DNA of 42,833 nucleotides from an uncultured Acholeplasmatales bacterium (GCA_944323055.1 CALUQZ010000014.1:1-42833), one strand, 5' to 3'; positions 1 to 6,402 are shown, counted from the first letter of the stretch. The notes: generated by a model not told the origin, from the sequence alone. A program made the numbers and translations.

Positions 1-90
1 TTTGGAGGTCGCGAATCCCTTAAGGGATTGTTATTCTTTAATTATTTTATTTGTCTACTTTGGAGATATCATATCATTAACCAAGTTTTT
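1..90. other. Window edge, possible insertion-sequence end
   Basis: No gene is visible here. Positions 14-29 form a perfect 16-base palindrome (AATCCCTTAAGGGATT). Positions about 31-63, read on the minus strand, begin CCAAAGTAGA and continue into AAATAATTAAA. The same two blocks, with a short gap, occur in the plus strand at the far right edge (42786 onward). The two copies therefore point outward, as related insertion-sequence ends would. The match is short and AT-rich, so the call is tentative. Confidence 0.25.
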
Positions 91-1086
91 TTATATATTT
101 ATTACGCCAGTATCTCTTAAAGCAATGTAAGTTAAGTAAGCAATATATAGTACCATCATAATAGCTCCTTCAATTCTATTTACTTTACCTTTTTTCAAGG
201 CAAAAATAAATATCATAAAAATAGCTATTACCATAACAATTACATCAAACCAACTATTAGATGTTAAAGATAAAGGAGTAATCATACCACTAAATCCTAA
301 TATGAAAATTATATTAAAAATATTAGAACCAATTACATTACCAACTGCAATATCGTTTTCACCTTTTTTACTAGCTACAAAACTAGTTACAAGCTCTGGT
401 AAGCTAGTCCCAACTGCTACGATAGTTAATCCGATTAATAGCTCAGACATACCAAATAAAGCAGCTAATTCTTTAGCAGCATTAACTGTTAAGGTTCCAC
501 CACCAACGACACCAGCTAAACCTAAAATTGTAAATAGAATACTTAACCAAGTTTTTCTAGTAGGTTGTTGTTTATCTTCAGTTTGTTTGTCTTCTTCAAC
601 TAATTTCAAGTCGTTTTTTCTTTGTTTTAAAGCTCTAAATACTACTAATATGATATATAGACAAAATAAAACAAACATAATAGCAGCTTCCCATCTATCT
701 ATTACATAAGGAGTAATAGCGTAGGCAAATAATGATAATATTGCCATTACTAATATTAAAATAGGAATGTCAAATTTAATTAAGTCTTTTGAAACAACGG
801 TAGGGATTATAATAGAACATATACCTATGATAAATAAAGAATTAAATATGTTTGAACCAATTACATTCCCAAAGCTTAGATCTGAACTGTTAGTAATAGC
901 GGCATTTATACTAACTGAAGCTTCTGGTAAGCTAGTACCTATAGAAACTAAAGTTAAACCAATAATTAAAGATGGAATACCTAACTTTTTAGCTATATCG
1001 CTAGCTCCACCAACGAAAAAATCAGCCCCTTTAACTAATAAGACCATACCTACTATTAGTAATAATATATTTATAAAATATTCCAT
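91..1086 (-). CDS. CaCA-family Ca2+/cation antiporter (YrbG-like)
   Basis: Integral membrane exchanger of 331 residues that probably moves Ca2+ or another divalent cation against Na+ or H+. It shows the internal duplication typical of the CaCA family: the alpha-1 repeat has GTSLPE at residues 50-55 and GNVIGSNIFN at 73-82, and the alpha-2 repeat has GTSLPE at 226-231 and the same GNVIGSNIFN at 249-258. A charged cytoplasmic loop at about 153-178 joins the halves. Ten or so hydrophobic segments and the length fit YrbG-type exchangers. An in-frame stop lies two codons upstream of the ATG, so the start cannot be extended; the nearest good ribosome site (AGGAG near 1128-1132) is about 40 bases away, so initiation is unusual. 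Transcribed away from perR. The ion is not determined by sequence. Confidence 0.9.
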   Translation of the reverse strand: MEYFINILLLIVGMVLLVKGADFFVGGASDIAKKLGIPSLIIGLTLVSIGTSLPEASVSINAAITNSSDLSFGNVIGSNIFNSLFIIGICSIIIPTVVSKDLIKFDIPILILVMAILSLFAYAITPYVIDRWEAAIMFVLFCLYIILVVFRALKQRKNDLKLVEEDKQTEDKQQPTRKTWLSILFTILGLAGVVGGGTLTVNAAKELAALFGMSELLIGLTIVAVGTSLPELVTSFVASKKGENDIAVGNVIGSNIFNIIFILGFSGMITPLSLTSNSWFDVIVMVIAIFMIFIFALKKGKVNRIEGAIMMVLYIAYLTYIALRDTGVINI

Positions 1087-1148
1087 GTCTTACAGTATAA
1101 TTAAAATGTACTTAATAACTATACTTTCTCCTTTCTTTTCTTATTTTT

Positions 1149-1166
1149 GTTGTGAGTACACACAAC
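1149..1166. promoter_or_regulatory. Inverted repeat upstream of the exchanger
   Basis: GTTGTG-AGTACA-CACAAC is a perfect 6-bp inverted repeat about 60 bases upstream of the minus-strand exchanger. It could be an operator or a leader hairpin. I see no convincing -35/-10 pair on the minus strand to decide between these. Confidence 0.25.
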
Positions 1167-1258
1167 ATTTATATCGTTAGTTTTATTTTAACATATCTAG
1201 TTTTTTTTAGAAAGATTTTTATATGGTATAAATAGTAAATAAATGCTAAGCAAAAGGG

Positions 1259-1286
1259 TTGTAAAAAAAATATATAATGTTATAAT
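1259..1286 (+). promoter_or_regulatory. Promoter of perR-rbr
   Basis: TTGTAA at 1259-1264 and TATAAT at 1281-1286 are separated by 16 bases, a normal sigma-A-type arrangement. A start point near 1293 would leave a short leader ahead of the AAGGAG ribosome site at 1306-1311. Confidence 0.6.
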
Positions 1287-1287
1287 A

Positions 1288-1304
1288 TTGATACAAGATA
1301 TCAA
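1288..1304. promoter_or_regulatory. Palindromic operator candidate ahead of perR
   Basis: TTGATA-CAAGA-TATCAA is a perfect 6-bp inverted repeat lying just after the -10 element and before the ribosome site. The position suits autoregulation by the PerR/Fur protein encoded downstream. It is not a textbook 15-bp Per box, although TTATAAT just upstream (1280-1286) resembles one half of it. Confidence 0.4.
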
Positions 1305-1319
1305 TAAGGAGTTTTTACT

Positions 1320-1697
1320 ATGATTAAAACTAGAAATACTAGTCAAAAACAATTGATACTTGAGGCCATAAGCCATTTAGAACACCCGACCTGTGAAGAA
1401 ATATACGCCGAGGTTTTAAAACAAGATGATTCGATTGGGCGTGCTACTGTTTTTCGCAATGTTAAGACATTGACAGATAATAAACAATTAGTTAAAATAG
1501 TAGTACCTAAGGGCGCTTTAAGATATGATATGTCAATAAAAAAACATAGCCATTTTATCTGTGATAGGTGTGGCAAAGTTTTAGATATCTTTTATCTCCC
1601 TAATATTGATATACCTAAATCTAATTTATATGAAATAGATGGGTATAGTTTAATATTTACAGGTTTGTGTGAAGAATGCAAAAAGAAGGAAAGGTAA
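1320..1697 (+). CDS. Fur-family repressor, PerR-like
   Basis: Metal-dependent DNA-binding repressor of 125 residues, probably sensing peroxide. The N-terminal winged helix contains RATVFR at 41-46, the Fur-family recognition segment (usually R-x-T-V-Y-R). The dimerisation half has the metal signature H-S-H-F-I-C-D-R-C at 76-84 and a second Cys pair at 117 and 120, which together make the structural zinc site. The ATG at 1320 sits 8 bases after AAGGAG. It is followed after 4 bases by rubrerythrin, so the two are surely co-transcribed; that pairing is the reason to favour PerR over Fur or Zur. Sequence alone cannot prove which stress is sensed. A palindrome in the leader suggests autoregulation. 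Confidence 0.85.
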   Translation: MIKTRNTSQKQLILEAISHLEHPTCEEIYAEVLKQDDSIGRATVFRNVKTLTDNKQLVKIVVPKGALRYDMSIKKHSHFICDRCGKVLDIFYLPNIDIPKSNLYEIDGYSLIFTGLCEECKKKER

Positions 1698-1701
1698 AAT
1701 T

Positions 1702-2235
1702 ATGGAATTAAAAGGATCAAAAACAGAAAAGAATTTAAGAGAAGCTTTTGCTGGTGAATCTCAAGCAAGAAATAAGTACACTTATTTTGCTTCAGTAGCT
1801 AGAAAAGAAGGTTATGAACAAATTGCTGCTATTTTTGAAAAAACAGCACAAAATGAAATGGAACATGCTAAATTATGGTTTAAAGCTTTAGGTGAATTAG
1901 GTGATACAGCTAGTAATTTAGAGGCTGCAGCTCAAGGTGAAAACTATGAATGGACTGATATGTATGACCGTTTTGCTAAAGAAGCTGAAGAAGAAGGATT
2001 TAAAGTTTTAGCATATCAATTTAAAGCTGTTGCTGCTATTGAAAAAGCTCATGAAGAAAGATATAGAAAACTATTAGCTAATGTTAATTTAGGTGAAGTA
2101 TTTGCTAAATCTGAAGAAACTTTATGGGAATGCCGTAATTGTGGTCATTTAGTAATGGGTAAAAAAGCTCCAGCTGTTTGCCCTGTATGCCAACATGCTC
2201 AAAGTTTCTTTGAAGTAAGAGCTGAAAATTACTAA
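1702..2235 (+). CDS. rbr: Rubrerythrin
   Basis: Cytoplasmic diiron peroxidase (177 residues) that reduces hydrogen peroxide with electrons passed through its own rubredoxin domain; a standard oxidative-stress enzyme of anaerobes. The four-helix ferritin-like domain has candidate iron ligands E19, E52/H55, E94, E97 and E114/H117. The C-terminal rubredoxin domain has C144-x2-C147 and C160-x2-C163. The start at 1702 gives [16 protein letters not shown], the usual beginning of rubrerythrins; an earlier in-frame ATG at 1669 lies inside perR and would add an unconserved extension. Ribosome site AAGAAGGAAAGG at 1684-1694. Second gene of the perR operon and ended by a hairpin terminator. Confidence 0.95.
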   Translation: MELKGSKTEKNLREAFAGESQARNKYTYFASVARKEGYEQIAAIFEKTAQNEMEHAKLWFKALGELGDTASNLEAAAQGENYEWTDMYDRFAKEAEEEGFKVLAYQFKAVAAIEKAHEERYRKLLANVNLGEVFAKSEETLWECRNCGHLVMGKKAPAVCPVCQHAQSFFEVRAENY

Positions 2236-2243
2236 AATTTTAT

Positions 2244-2271
2244 AAGCGTGTCTTAGACACGTTTATATTTT
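2244..2271 (+). terminator. Terminator after rubrerythrin
   Basis: AAGCGTGTC, loop TTA, GACACGTTT: a 9-bp stem with one G-U pair, followed by an A/T stretch (ATATTTTAA) rather than a pure T run. Confidence 0.65.
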
Positions 2272-2277
2272 AACATT

Positions 2278-2297
2278 TAGTTAGCTATAGCTAACTA
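2278..2297. promoter_or_regulatory. 20-bp perfect palindrome ahead of the ZIP gene
   Basis: TAGTTAGCTATAGCTAACTA is a perfect 20-bp palindrome that ends just before the AAAGGAG ribosome site of the ZIP transporter. The TTAG...CTAA layout resembles operators of DtxR/MntR-type metal repressors, so metal-dependent repression of the transporter is the likely role. This is inference from symmetry and position. Confidence 0.5.
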
Positions 2298-2311
2298 GAA
2301 AGGAGAAAAAA

Positions 2312-3088
2312 ATGAATGATTTATACTTAGTTTTAATTCCCCTTTTAGGAACTATTTTAGGTGCTTCTTTAGTATTTTTTCTAAAACGAGATTTAAATCC
2401 TAAATTGCAAAAAATATTAATTGGCTTTGCAGCTGGTGTTATGATTGCTGCAAGTATTTGGTCTTTAATTATTCCTTCTATTGAAGAGGCTCAAAATCAA
2501 AATATGTCTATCACTTGGTTACCGGCAGCTTTAGGATTTGCTGCAGGAATGATTTTTTTATTAATTTTTGATTCTTTAATTCCTCATCAACATCTAGATA
2601 ATGACAAACCTGAAGGTATTAAAACCCATTTACCTAAATCTAAATTATTGTTTTTTAGTGTTACATTGCATAACATTCCAGAAGGTTTAGCTGTTGGTGC
2701 TGTTTTAGCTGGACTTATTAATAATTCAAATATTAGTTTTATGGCGGCTTTAAGTTTAGTTATTGGGATAGCTATTCAAAACTTTCCTGAAGGGGCTATT
2801 GTATCTATGCCTCTATATAATACAGGATTGACGAAAAAAAGAAGTTTTTTATATGGCATTATTTCTGGTGTAGTTGAACCGATAGCGGCTATTTTAATGT
2901 TTTTTCTAGTAAGTTATTTAAATTTTTTGTTGCCTTATTTTTTAAGTTTTGCAGCTGGAGCTATGATTTATGTAGTAGTAGAAGAATTAATACCAGAATC
3001 ACAAAGTGGTAAGCACTCTAATATGGCTACAATTGGTCTTATGGTAGGTTTTGTTTTAATGATGATTTTAGATATAGCTTTAGGATAA
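2312..3088 (+). CDS. ZIP-family metal transporter
   Basis: Membrane importer of divalent metals (zinc, iron or manganese), 258 residues with about eight hydrophobic segments. The family's metal-binding helices are clear: HNIPEG at 120-125 in the fourth membrane segment and NFPEG at 157-161 in the fifth. A cytoplasmic loop with HQH near residue 93 before the fourth segment is the usual variable His-rich loop. The protein resembles the ZupT/GufA branch. AAAGGAG about 8 bases upstream fixes the ATG at 2312. A 20-bp palindrome directly upstream suggests metal control, and the gene faces the arsR-type repressor, with which it shares a bidirectional terminator. Which metal is carried cannot be told from sequence. 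Confidence 0.9.
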   Translation: MNDLYLVLIPLLGTILGASLVFFLKRDLNPKLQKILIGFAAGVMIAASIWSLIIPSIEEAQNQNMSITWLPAALGFAAGMIFLLIFDSLIPHQHLDNDKPEGIKTHLPKSKLLFFSVTLHNIPEGLAVGAVLAGLINNSNISFMAALSLVIGIAIQNFPEGAIVSMPLYNTGLTKKRSFLYGIISGVVEPIAAILMFFLVSYLNFLLPYFLSFAAGAMIYVVVEELIPESQSGKHSNMATIGLMVGFVLMMILDIALG

Positions 3089-3091
3089 AAA

Positions 3092-3150
3092 ACTAGATAT
3101 GGTTGAACTATTCATTAATATGTTCAAGGCCCATATCTAGTATTTTTTTT
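3092..3150. terminator. Bidirectional terminator, overlapping the arsR-type 3' end
   Basis: Long hairpin: ACTAGATATGG (3092-3102) pairs with CCATATCTAGT (3131-3141), and the inner TTGAAC (3103-3108) pairs with GTTCAA (3122-3127). T runs follow on both strands (3143-3150 on plus; the A run at 3086-3091 on minus). It serves both the ZIP gene and the minus-strand repressor. The final codons and stop of the repressor lie inside the hairpin. Confidence 0.8.
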
Positions 3151-3458
3151 ATATGATCATCATCTAAATCATAATATACAATTTTTCCTATTTTAGTAGT
3201 TTTAACTAATTTAGCTAGTCTTAAAACTTTTAATTGATGGCTTATAGCTGATAGACTCATATTTAAGAGGCAAGATAAATCAGAAACACACAGTGGTCCC
3301 TCTTCTAAGGTTAGTAATAATTTAAGTCTTGTTTCATCACCCATAATTTTATAAAAGTCAGCTAAATCACTCATCTTTTTAATGCTTTCAATTTTATTTA
3401 ATGCTTTATTTATTCTAGTTAAATGGGCTTCATCTCCACCACAATTAGAACAAATCAT
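3108..3458 (-). CDS. ArsR/CadC-family metal-sensing repressor
   Basis: Winged-helix repressor of 116 residues that should release DNA when it binds toxic metal. It aligns by eye with CadC/SmtB-type sensors: N-terminal C3 and C6, an LCVSDL segment with C57 at the alpha-3N metal site (CadC has two cysteines there; here the second is Ser), and a C-terminal D-D-D-H at 99-102 with E112-H113, matching the alpha-5 zinc site of CadC/CzrA. The recognition helix is SLSAISHQLKVLR. Divergent from the HMA/P1B-ATPase operon, whose promoter holds two symmetric operators. RBS GAGGTG precedes the ATG. Most likely a Zn/Cd/Pb-responsive repressor of the pump. Confidence 0.9.
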   Translation of the reverse strand: MICSNCGGDEAHLTRINKALNKIESIKKMSDLADFYKIMGDETRLKLLLTLEEGPLCVSDLSCLLNMSLSAISHQLKVLRLAKLVKTTKIGKIVYYDLDDDHIKKILDMGLEHINE

Positions 3459-3478
3459 AAGATCACCTCGATAAGTAA

Positions 3479-3507
3479 ATTATACAGAAAATTTAAATAA
3501 ATTGCAA
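3479..3507 (-). promoter_or_regulatory. Promoter of the arsR-type gene
   Basis: On the minus strand TTGCAA (3507-3502) and TATAAT (3484-3479) are 17 bases apart, ahead of the repressor start at 3458. It lies next to, but does not overlap, the two operators at 3523-3571. Confidence 0.6.
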
Positions 3508-3515
3508 AATAAATA

Positions 3516-3545
3516 TTGACAATTGAATGAGTATTCAAGTATAAT
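3516..3545 (+). promoter_or_regulatory. Promoter of the HMA/P1B-ATPase operon
   Basis: TTGACA (3516-3521) and TATAAT (3540-3545), spacer 18. Both elements match consensus exactly, so the promoter should be strong when not repressed. Confidence 0.8.
3523..3538. promoter_or_regulatory. ArsR/CadC operator 1
   Basis: TTGAAT-GAGT-ATTCAA, a perfect 6-4-6 inverted repeat in the spacer between -35 and -10. The half-site resembles CadC/ArsR operators (TTGAA/TTCAA core). Binding here would block RNA polymerase. Confidence 0.7.
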
Positions 3546-3555
3546 ACAATTAAAG

Positions 3556-3571
3556 TTGAATAGTTGTTCAA
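3556..3571. promoter_or_regulatory. ArsR/CadC operator 2
   Basis: TTGAAT-AGTT-GTTCAA repeats the 6-4-6 layout of operator 1 with one mismatch. Its start is 33 bp downstream of operator 1's start, close to three helical turns, so two repressor dimers could sit on the same face of the DNA. Confidence 0.6.
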
Positions 3572-3587
3572 TTGTTGGAGGTATATT

Positions 3588-3809
3588 ATGAAAAAAATAA
3601 TACAAGTTAGTAATTTAGATTGTGCTAATTGTGCAAGAAAACTAGAAGAAAAATTACAAAAAGTTGAAGGAGTAAATACTTGTAATGTCAGTTTTATGAT
3701 GCAAAGAATAAGTTTAGATATTGAAGATAGCAAAGCTGAAGAAATTATCAATAATATAAAAAAAGTTTGTAAAAAAGTTGAACCAGATATGGAAATAGTA
3801 AGGGGATAA
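3588..3809 (+). CDS. Free-standing HMA metal-binding protein
   Basis: Small cytoplasmic heavy-metal-associated (HMA) domain of 73 residues, of the ferredoxin-like fold used by CopZ/MerP chaperones and by the N-terminus of P1B pumps. The metal site is D-C12-A-N-C15. The ATG at 3588 is 6 bases after GGAGG; an earlier in-frame ATG at 3564 lies upstream of that site and is rejected. The stop is followed after one base by the ATPase start, and the ATPase has no HMA domain of its own. The gene thus supplies in trans what is usually the pump's N-terminal domain. The DCxxC form is common in CadA/ZntA-type HMA domains, which suits zinc, cadmium or lead. Confidence 0.85.
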   Translation: MKKIIQVSNLDCANCARKLEEKLQKVEGVNTCNVSFMMQRISLDIEDSKAEEIINNIKKVCKKVEPDMEIVRG

Positions 3810-3810
3810 A

Positions 3811-5688
3811 ATGAGTAAAATTAAAAATAGACTTATAAGAGCTATTATAGCTTTTATAATATTTTTGATTACTATTATTATAAGCAATACTATTGGCCTT
3901 TTATGGTACATAGAATTAATAGTATCGTTAATAGCGTATTTAATAGCTGGTTATGATATATTATGGAAAGCTTTAAGAAATATTAGGCATGGTTTAGTTT
4001 TTGATGAGAACTTTTTAATGATTGTTGCTACTATTGGGGCTTTTGCGACAAGCGAGTTTGAAGAAGCTGTTATGGTTATGGTTTTATATCAAGTTGGTGA
4101 AGCCTTTCAAGATTATGCTGTTAATAAGTCAAGGGGATCTATTAGTAGTTTAATGAATTTACGCCCTGATTTTGCGAATGTGATTAAGGATGATAAAATA
4201 GTTGAAGTATTTCCTGAAGAGGTAAGTGTTGGCGAAACAATTATAGTTAAACCAGGTGAAAAAATACCTTTAGATGGGATAGTATGTGACGGGGCATCTA
4301 GTATTGATAATTTTAGTTTAAGTGGGGAAACTAAATTGCGACAAGTAGATGTTGGCGATGAGGTTTTTTCAGGTTCAGTAAATCAAAGTGGTACAATTAA
4401 AATAGCTGTTACTAAGCCATATTCTGAATCTACAGTAGCTAAAATATTAGAGTTAGTAGAAAATGCTAGTTCTAAAAAAGCTAAAGCAGAAAATTTCATA
4501 TCTAAGTTTGCTAAATATTATACACCAATTGTTGTAATAGCGGCTTTAATTTTAGCTATATTCCCACCTCTTATAATTTATTTTATTAATAATGATAATC
4601 AATTTGTAGATTATATTCAAAGAGCATGTACATTCTTAGTTATATCTTGTCCGTGTGCTTTAGTTATATCAGTACCTTTAAGCTTCTTTGGAGGAATTGG
4701 GGGAGCTAGTAAATTAGGTATCTTAATTAAAGGTTCAAATTATGTAGAAAAGATTTCAAAAATAAATAGAATAGCTTTTGATAAAACAGGCACTTTAACT
4801 AAAGGTAATTTTGTTGTTAGTAAAGTATGTGCAGTAAATGATAGTGAAGAAAATATCATAAAATACGCAGCATATGCTGAATTTTATTCTAATCATCCGT
4901 TAGCTGAATCTATTAAAAAATATTACAATAAAGATATAGAAAAAAATAGAATACAATCTAGTAAAGAAGTAGCAGGTAAAGGTATAGAATTATTAATGGA
5001 AGGAAGCTTATATTTAGTTGGTAATTCTAAACTTTTAAATAATTATAAAATAGATTTTAAGGAAGTAAATGAAATAGGGACAACTATTTACGTAGCTAAA
5101 GATGATACTTATCTAGGTTATATTGTAATAGCTGATGAAGTTAAAGTAGAAGCTAAAATTTTAATGACAGATTTAGCCAAAATGAATATAACTGATACTA
5201 TTATGCTTACTGGAGATAATTATGATGTAGCTAATAAGGTAGCTCAAGATATTGGAATTAAAACAGTTTATGCTAATTTATTGCCACAAGATAAAGTTGA
5301 AATTATTGAAAAAGAGATGAAAGAAGACAATAGAGTTTTAGCTTATTGTGGAGATGGAATTAATGATGCACCTGTTTTAATGAGAGCGGATGTAGGGATA
5401 GCAATGGGGGCATTAGGAAGTGATGCCGCTATTGAAGCTGCCGATGTCATTTTAATGGATGATGATATTAATAAGATTCCTAAAAGTATTAAGTTAGCTA
5501 AAAAAATCATGAAAATAGTTTATCAAAATATTGTATTTGCTATTTTAGTAAAATTAATAGTTCTTATATTAGGTGCTTTAGGTTTAGCAAATATGTGGTT
5601 AGCTATTTTTGCCGATGTTGGGGTAGCTTGCTTATGTATTTTAAATGCCATGAGAACTTTATATATCAGAAAGTTTAAAGACAATTAA
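3811..5688 (+). CDS. cadA: P1B-2-type Zn2+/Cd2+/Pb2+ exporting ATPase
   Basis: Membrane pump (625 residues) that uses ATP to expel zinc, cadmium or lead. Motifs in order: CPC metal site at 280-282, phosphorylation loop DKTGT at 324-328, HP locus at 362-363, GDGIND at 514-519, and in the last membrane helix D602-x-G604, the D-x-G signature of the Zn/Cd/Pb subgroup. The protein starts almost directly with membrane helices; the N-terminal HMA domain found in most CadA proteins is absent and is encoded by the gene just before. Co-transcribed with that gene (1 base apart) under an ArsR/CadC-type repressor. A clear hairpin terminator follows. Symbol given by type; the exact metal range is unproven. 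Confidence 0.92.
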   Translation: MSKIKNRLIRAIIAFIIFLITIIISNTIGLLWYIELIVSLIAYLIAGYDILWKALRNIRHGLVFDENFLMIVATIGAFATSEFEEAVMVMVLYQVGEAFQDYAVNKSRGSISSLMNLRPDFANVIKDDKIVEVFPEEVSVGETIIVKPGEKIPLDGIVCDGASSIDNFSLSGETKLRQVDVGDEVFSGSVNQSGTIKIAVTKPYSESTVAKILELVENASSKKAKAENFISKFAKYYTPIVVIAALILAIFPPLIIYFINNDNQFVDYIQRACTFLVISCPCALVISVPLSFFGGIGGASKLGILIKGSNYVEKISKINRIAFDKTGTLTKGNFVVSKVCAVNDSEENIIKYAAYAEFYSNHPLAESIKKYYNKDIEKNRIQSSKEVAGKGIELLMEGSLYLVGNSKLLNNYKIDFKEVNEIGTTIYVAKDDTYLGYIVIADEVKVEAKILMTDLAKMNITDTIMLTGDNYDVANKVAQDIGIKTVYANLLPQDKVEIIEKEMKEDNRVLAYCGDGINDAPVLMRADVGIAMGALGSDAAIEAADVILMDDDINKIPKSIKLAKKIMKIVYQNIVFAILVKLIVLILGALGLANMWLAIFADVGVACLCILNAMRTLYIRKFKDN

Positions 5689-5692
5689 AAAG

Positions 5693-5721
5693 TGGTTATA
5701 GATGGTTATAACCATTTTTTT
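5693..5721 (+). terminator. Terminator after the P1B ATPase
   Basis: TGGTTATA (5693-5700), loop GATGGT, TATAACCA (5707-5714), then seven T: a perfect 8-bp stem and a classic rho-independent terminator. Confidence 0.85.
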
Positions 5722-5809
5722 GCTTTCTTTGTTAAAAAAGAGGTATTTAACTATCAAAGAAGGAGAATGTATAATCTTAAGTACAATTTGATTATACTAG
5801 GTGTTGAAC

Positions 5810-5959
5810 ATGAAAACAATTATTATCGGTGGAGTAACTAGTGGTGCAACCTGTGCTACTCGTTTGAGAAGATTAGATGAAAAGATGGAAATTAGGATTT
5901 ATGAAAAAACCAATTATGTTTCTTATGCTAATTGTGGATTACCATATTATATAACCTAA
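5810..5959 (+). pseudogene. Truncated CoA-disulfide reductase paralogue
   Basis: The first 49 codons of a flavoprotein closely related to the intact gene at 7886. It has the same FAD-binding start MKTIIIGG and the same redox-active SYANCGLPYYI (Cys42); by hand count 38 of the first 48 residues are identical. Translation then stops within four bases of the left inverted end of an insertion-sequence remnant (5954). DNA identity with the intact gene is visibly lower, with many silent changes, so this is an old paralogue or foreign copy rather than a fresh duplication. The remaining ~500 codons are missing; the sequence right of the IS does not resume the gene. RBS AGGTG near 5799 still present. 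Non-functional. Confidence 0.85.
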
Positions 5960-6330
5960 TCTCTTTATACTAAAATAATTATGATGATGAAAGCGTATGA
6001 ACAATTTGATTGTGTAAGATATCATGATATTAAACATTTAAAATCTAAAAATTTATGTCTTTTTGTAGGATTAATATTAAGAAATGAAGTCTTCGTTAGA
6101 ACCAAAAGTTTAAGAAACAATTGTAAGGATAGAAAAGCCTATACAACTCCTGAAATATTAAATGAACTTAGTTGTATTCAAGCTACAAGAGACAAAGATG
6201 GTAAATATAGTAAGAAAACACCTTATACCAAAAAAGAAAAGGCTACTTTACAGGCCTTAGATATACAATTAAACGTTATTGAGGGTGCTTTAAATAGGTT
6301 TAATAAGAATTTAGTATAAAGAGATGAGGT
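5954..6330. mobile_element. Internally deleted insertion sequence
   Basis: A 377-bp element bounded by 21-bp terminal inverted repeats at 5954-5974 and 6310-6330 that match at 20 of 21 positions (left end reads ACCTAATCTCTTTATAC...). Between them lies only the C-terminal part of a transposase, whose stop codon falls inside the right repeat. The 5' ~1 kb of the element is missing, with the deletion junction at about 5975-5990. The left end sits exactly where the CoA-disulfide reductase paralogue breaks off. I find no clear target duplication. The type (IS1634-like, IS4-related) is a guess from the protein fragment. Confidence 0.8.
5981..6319 (+). pseudogene. Transposase C-terminal fragment
   Basis: An open frame of 112 codons. 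The stretch LFVGLILRNEVFVRTKS followed by NCKDRKAYTTPEILNELSCI and a basic, Lys-rich tail recalls the C-terminal end of IS1634/IS4-type transposases, where a hydrophobic helix precedes a helix that ends in ExLxKI. Catalytic DDE residues are absent because the N-terminal two thirds are deleted. There is no proper ribosome site before the ATG triplet at 5981, so it is probably not expressed as a functional protein. The position between 21-bp inverted repeats is the strongest evidence for a transposase origin; the family assignment is less sure. Confidence 0.6.
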
Positions 6331-6360
6331 AGCTAATTTTTAGTTTTTTAGTTAGTGTTA

Positions 6361-6401
6361 TTTAATTCGGTTTAAATTGATTCGGTTTCATCCGAATTAA
6401 A
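6361..6401. promoter_or_regulatory. Inverted repeat next to the AAA ATPase promoter
   Basis: TTTAATTCGG (6361-6370) and CCGAATTAAA (6392-6401) are a perfect 10-bp inverted repeat with a 21-base gap, and ATTCGGTTT is also repeated directly inside it. The right arm ends one base before the -35 element of the ATPase promoter. There is no T run, so an operator is more likely than a terminator. Confidence 0.5.
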
Positions 6402-6402
6402 A

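Noticed and set aside
302-1180. Open frames on the plus strand opposite the CaCA exchanger (302-709 and 767-1180).
   Set aside because: They mirror the minus-strand gene, have no ribosome sites, and their proteins show no family features. They are shadows of a well-supported gene.
5767-5838. Short open frame beginning at the ATG at 5767, ahead of the reductase stub.
   Set aside because: The AGGAG is only one base from the ATG, the frame is very short, and it runs out of frame into the stub.
5944-6340. Target-site duplication around the IS remnant.
   Set aside because: Flanks (ATTATATA on the left, AGCTAATT on the right) do not match at any sensible length, consistent with later deletion.
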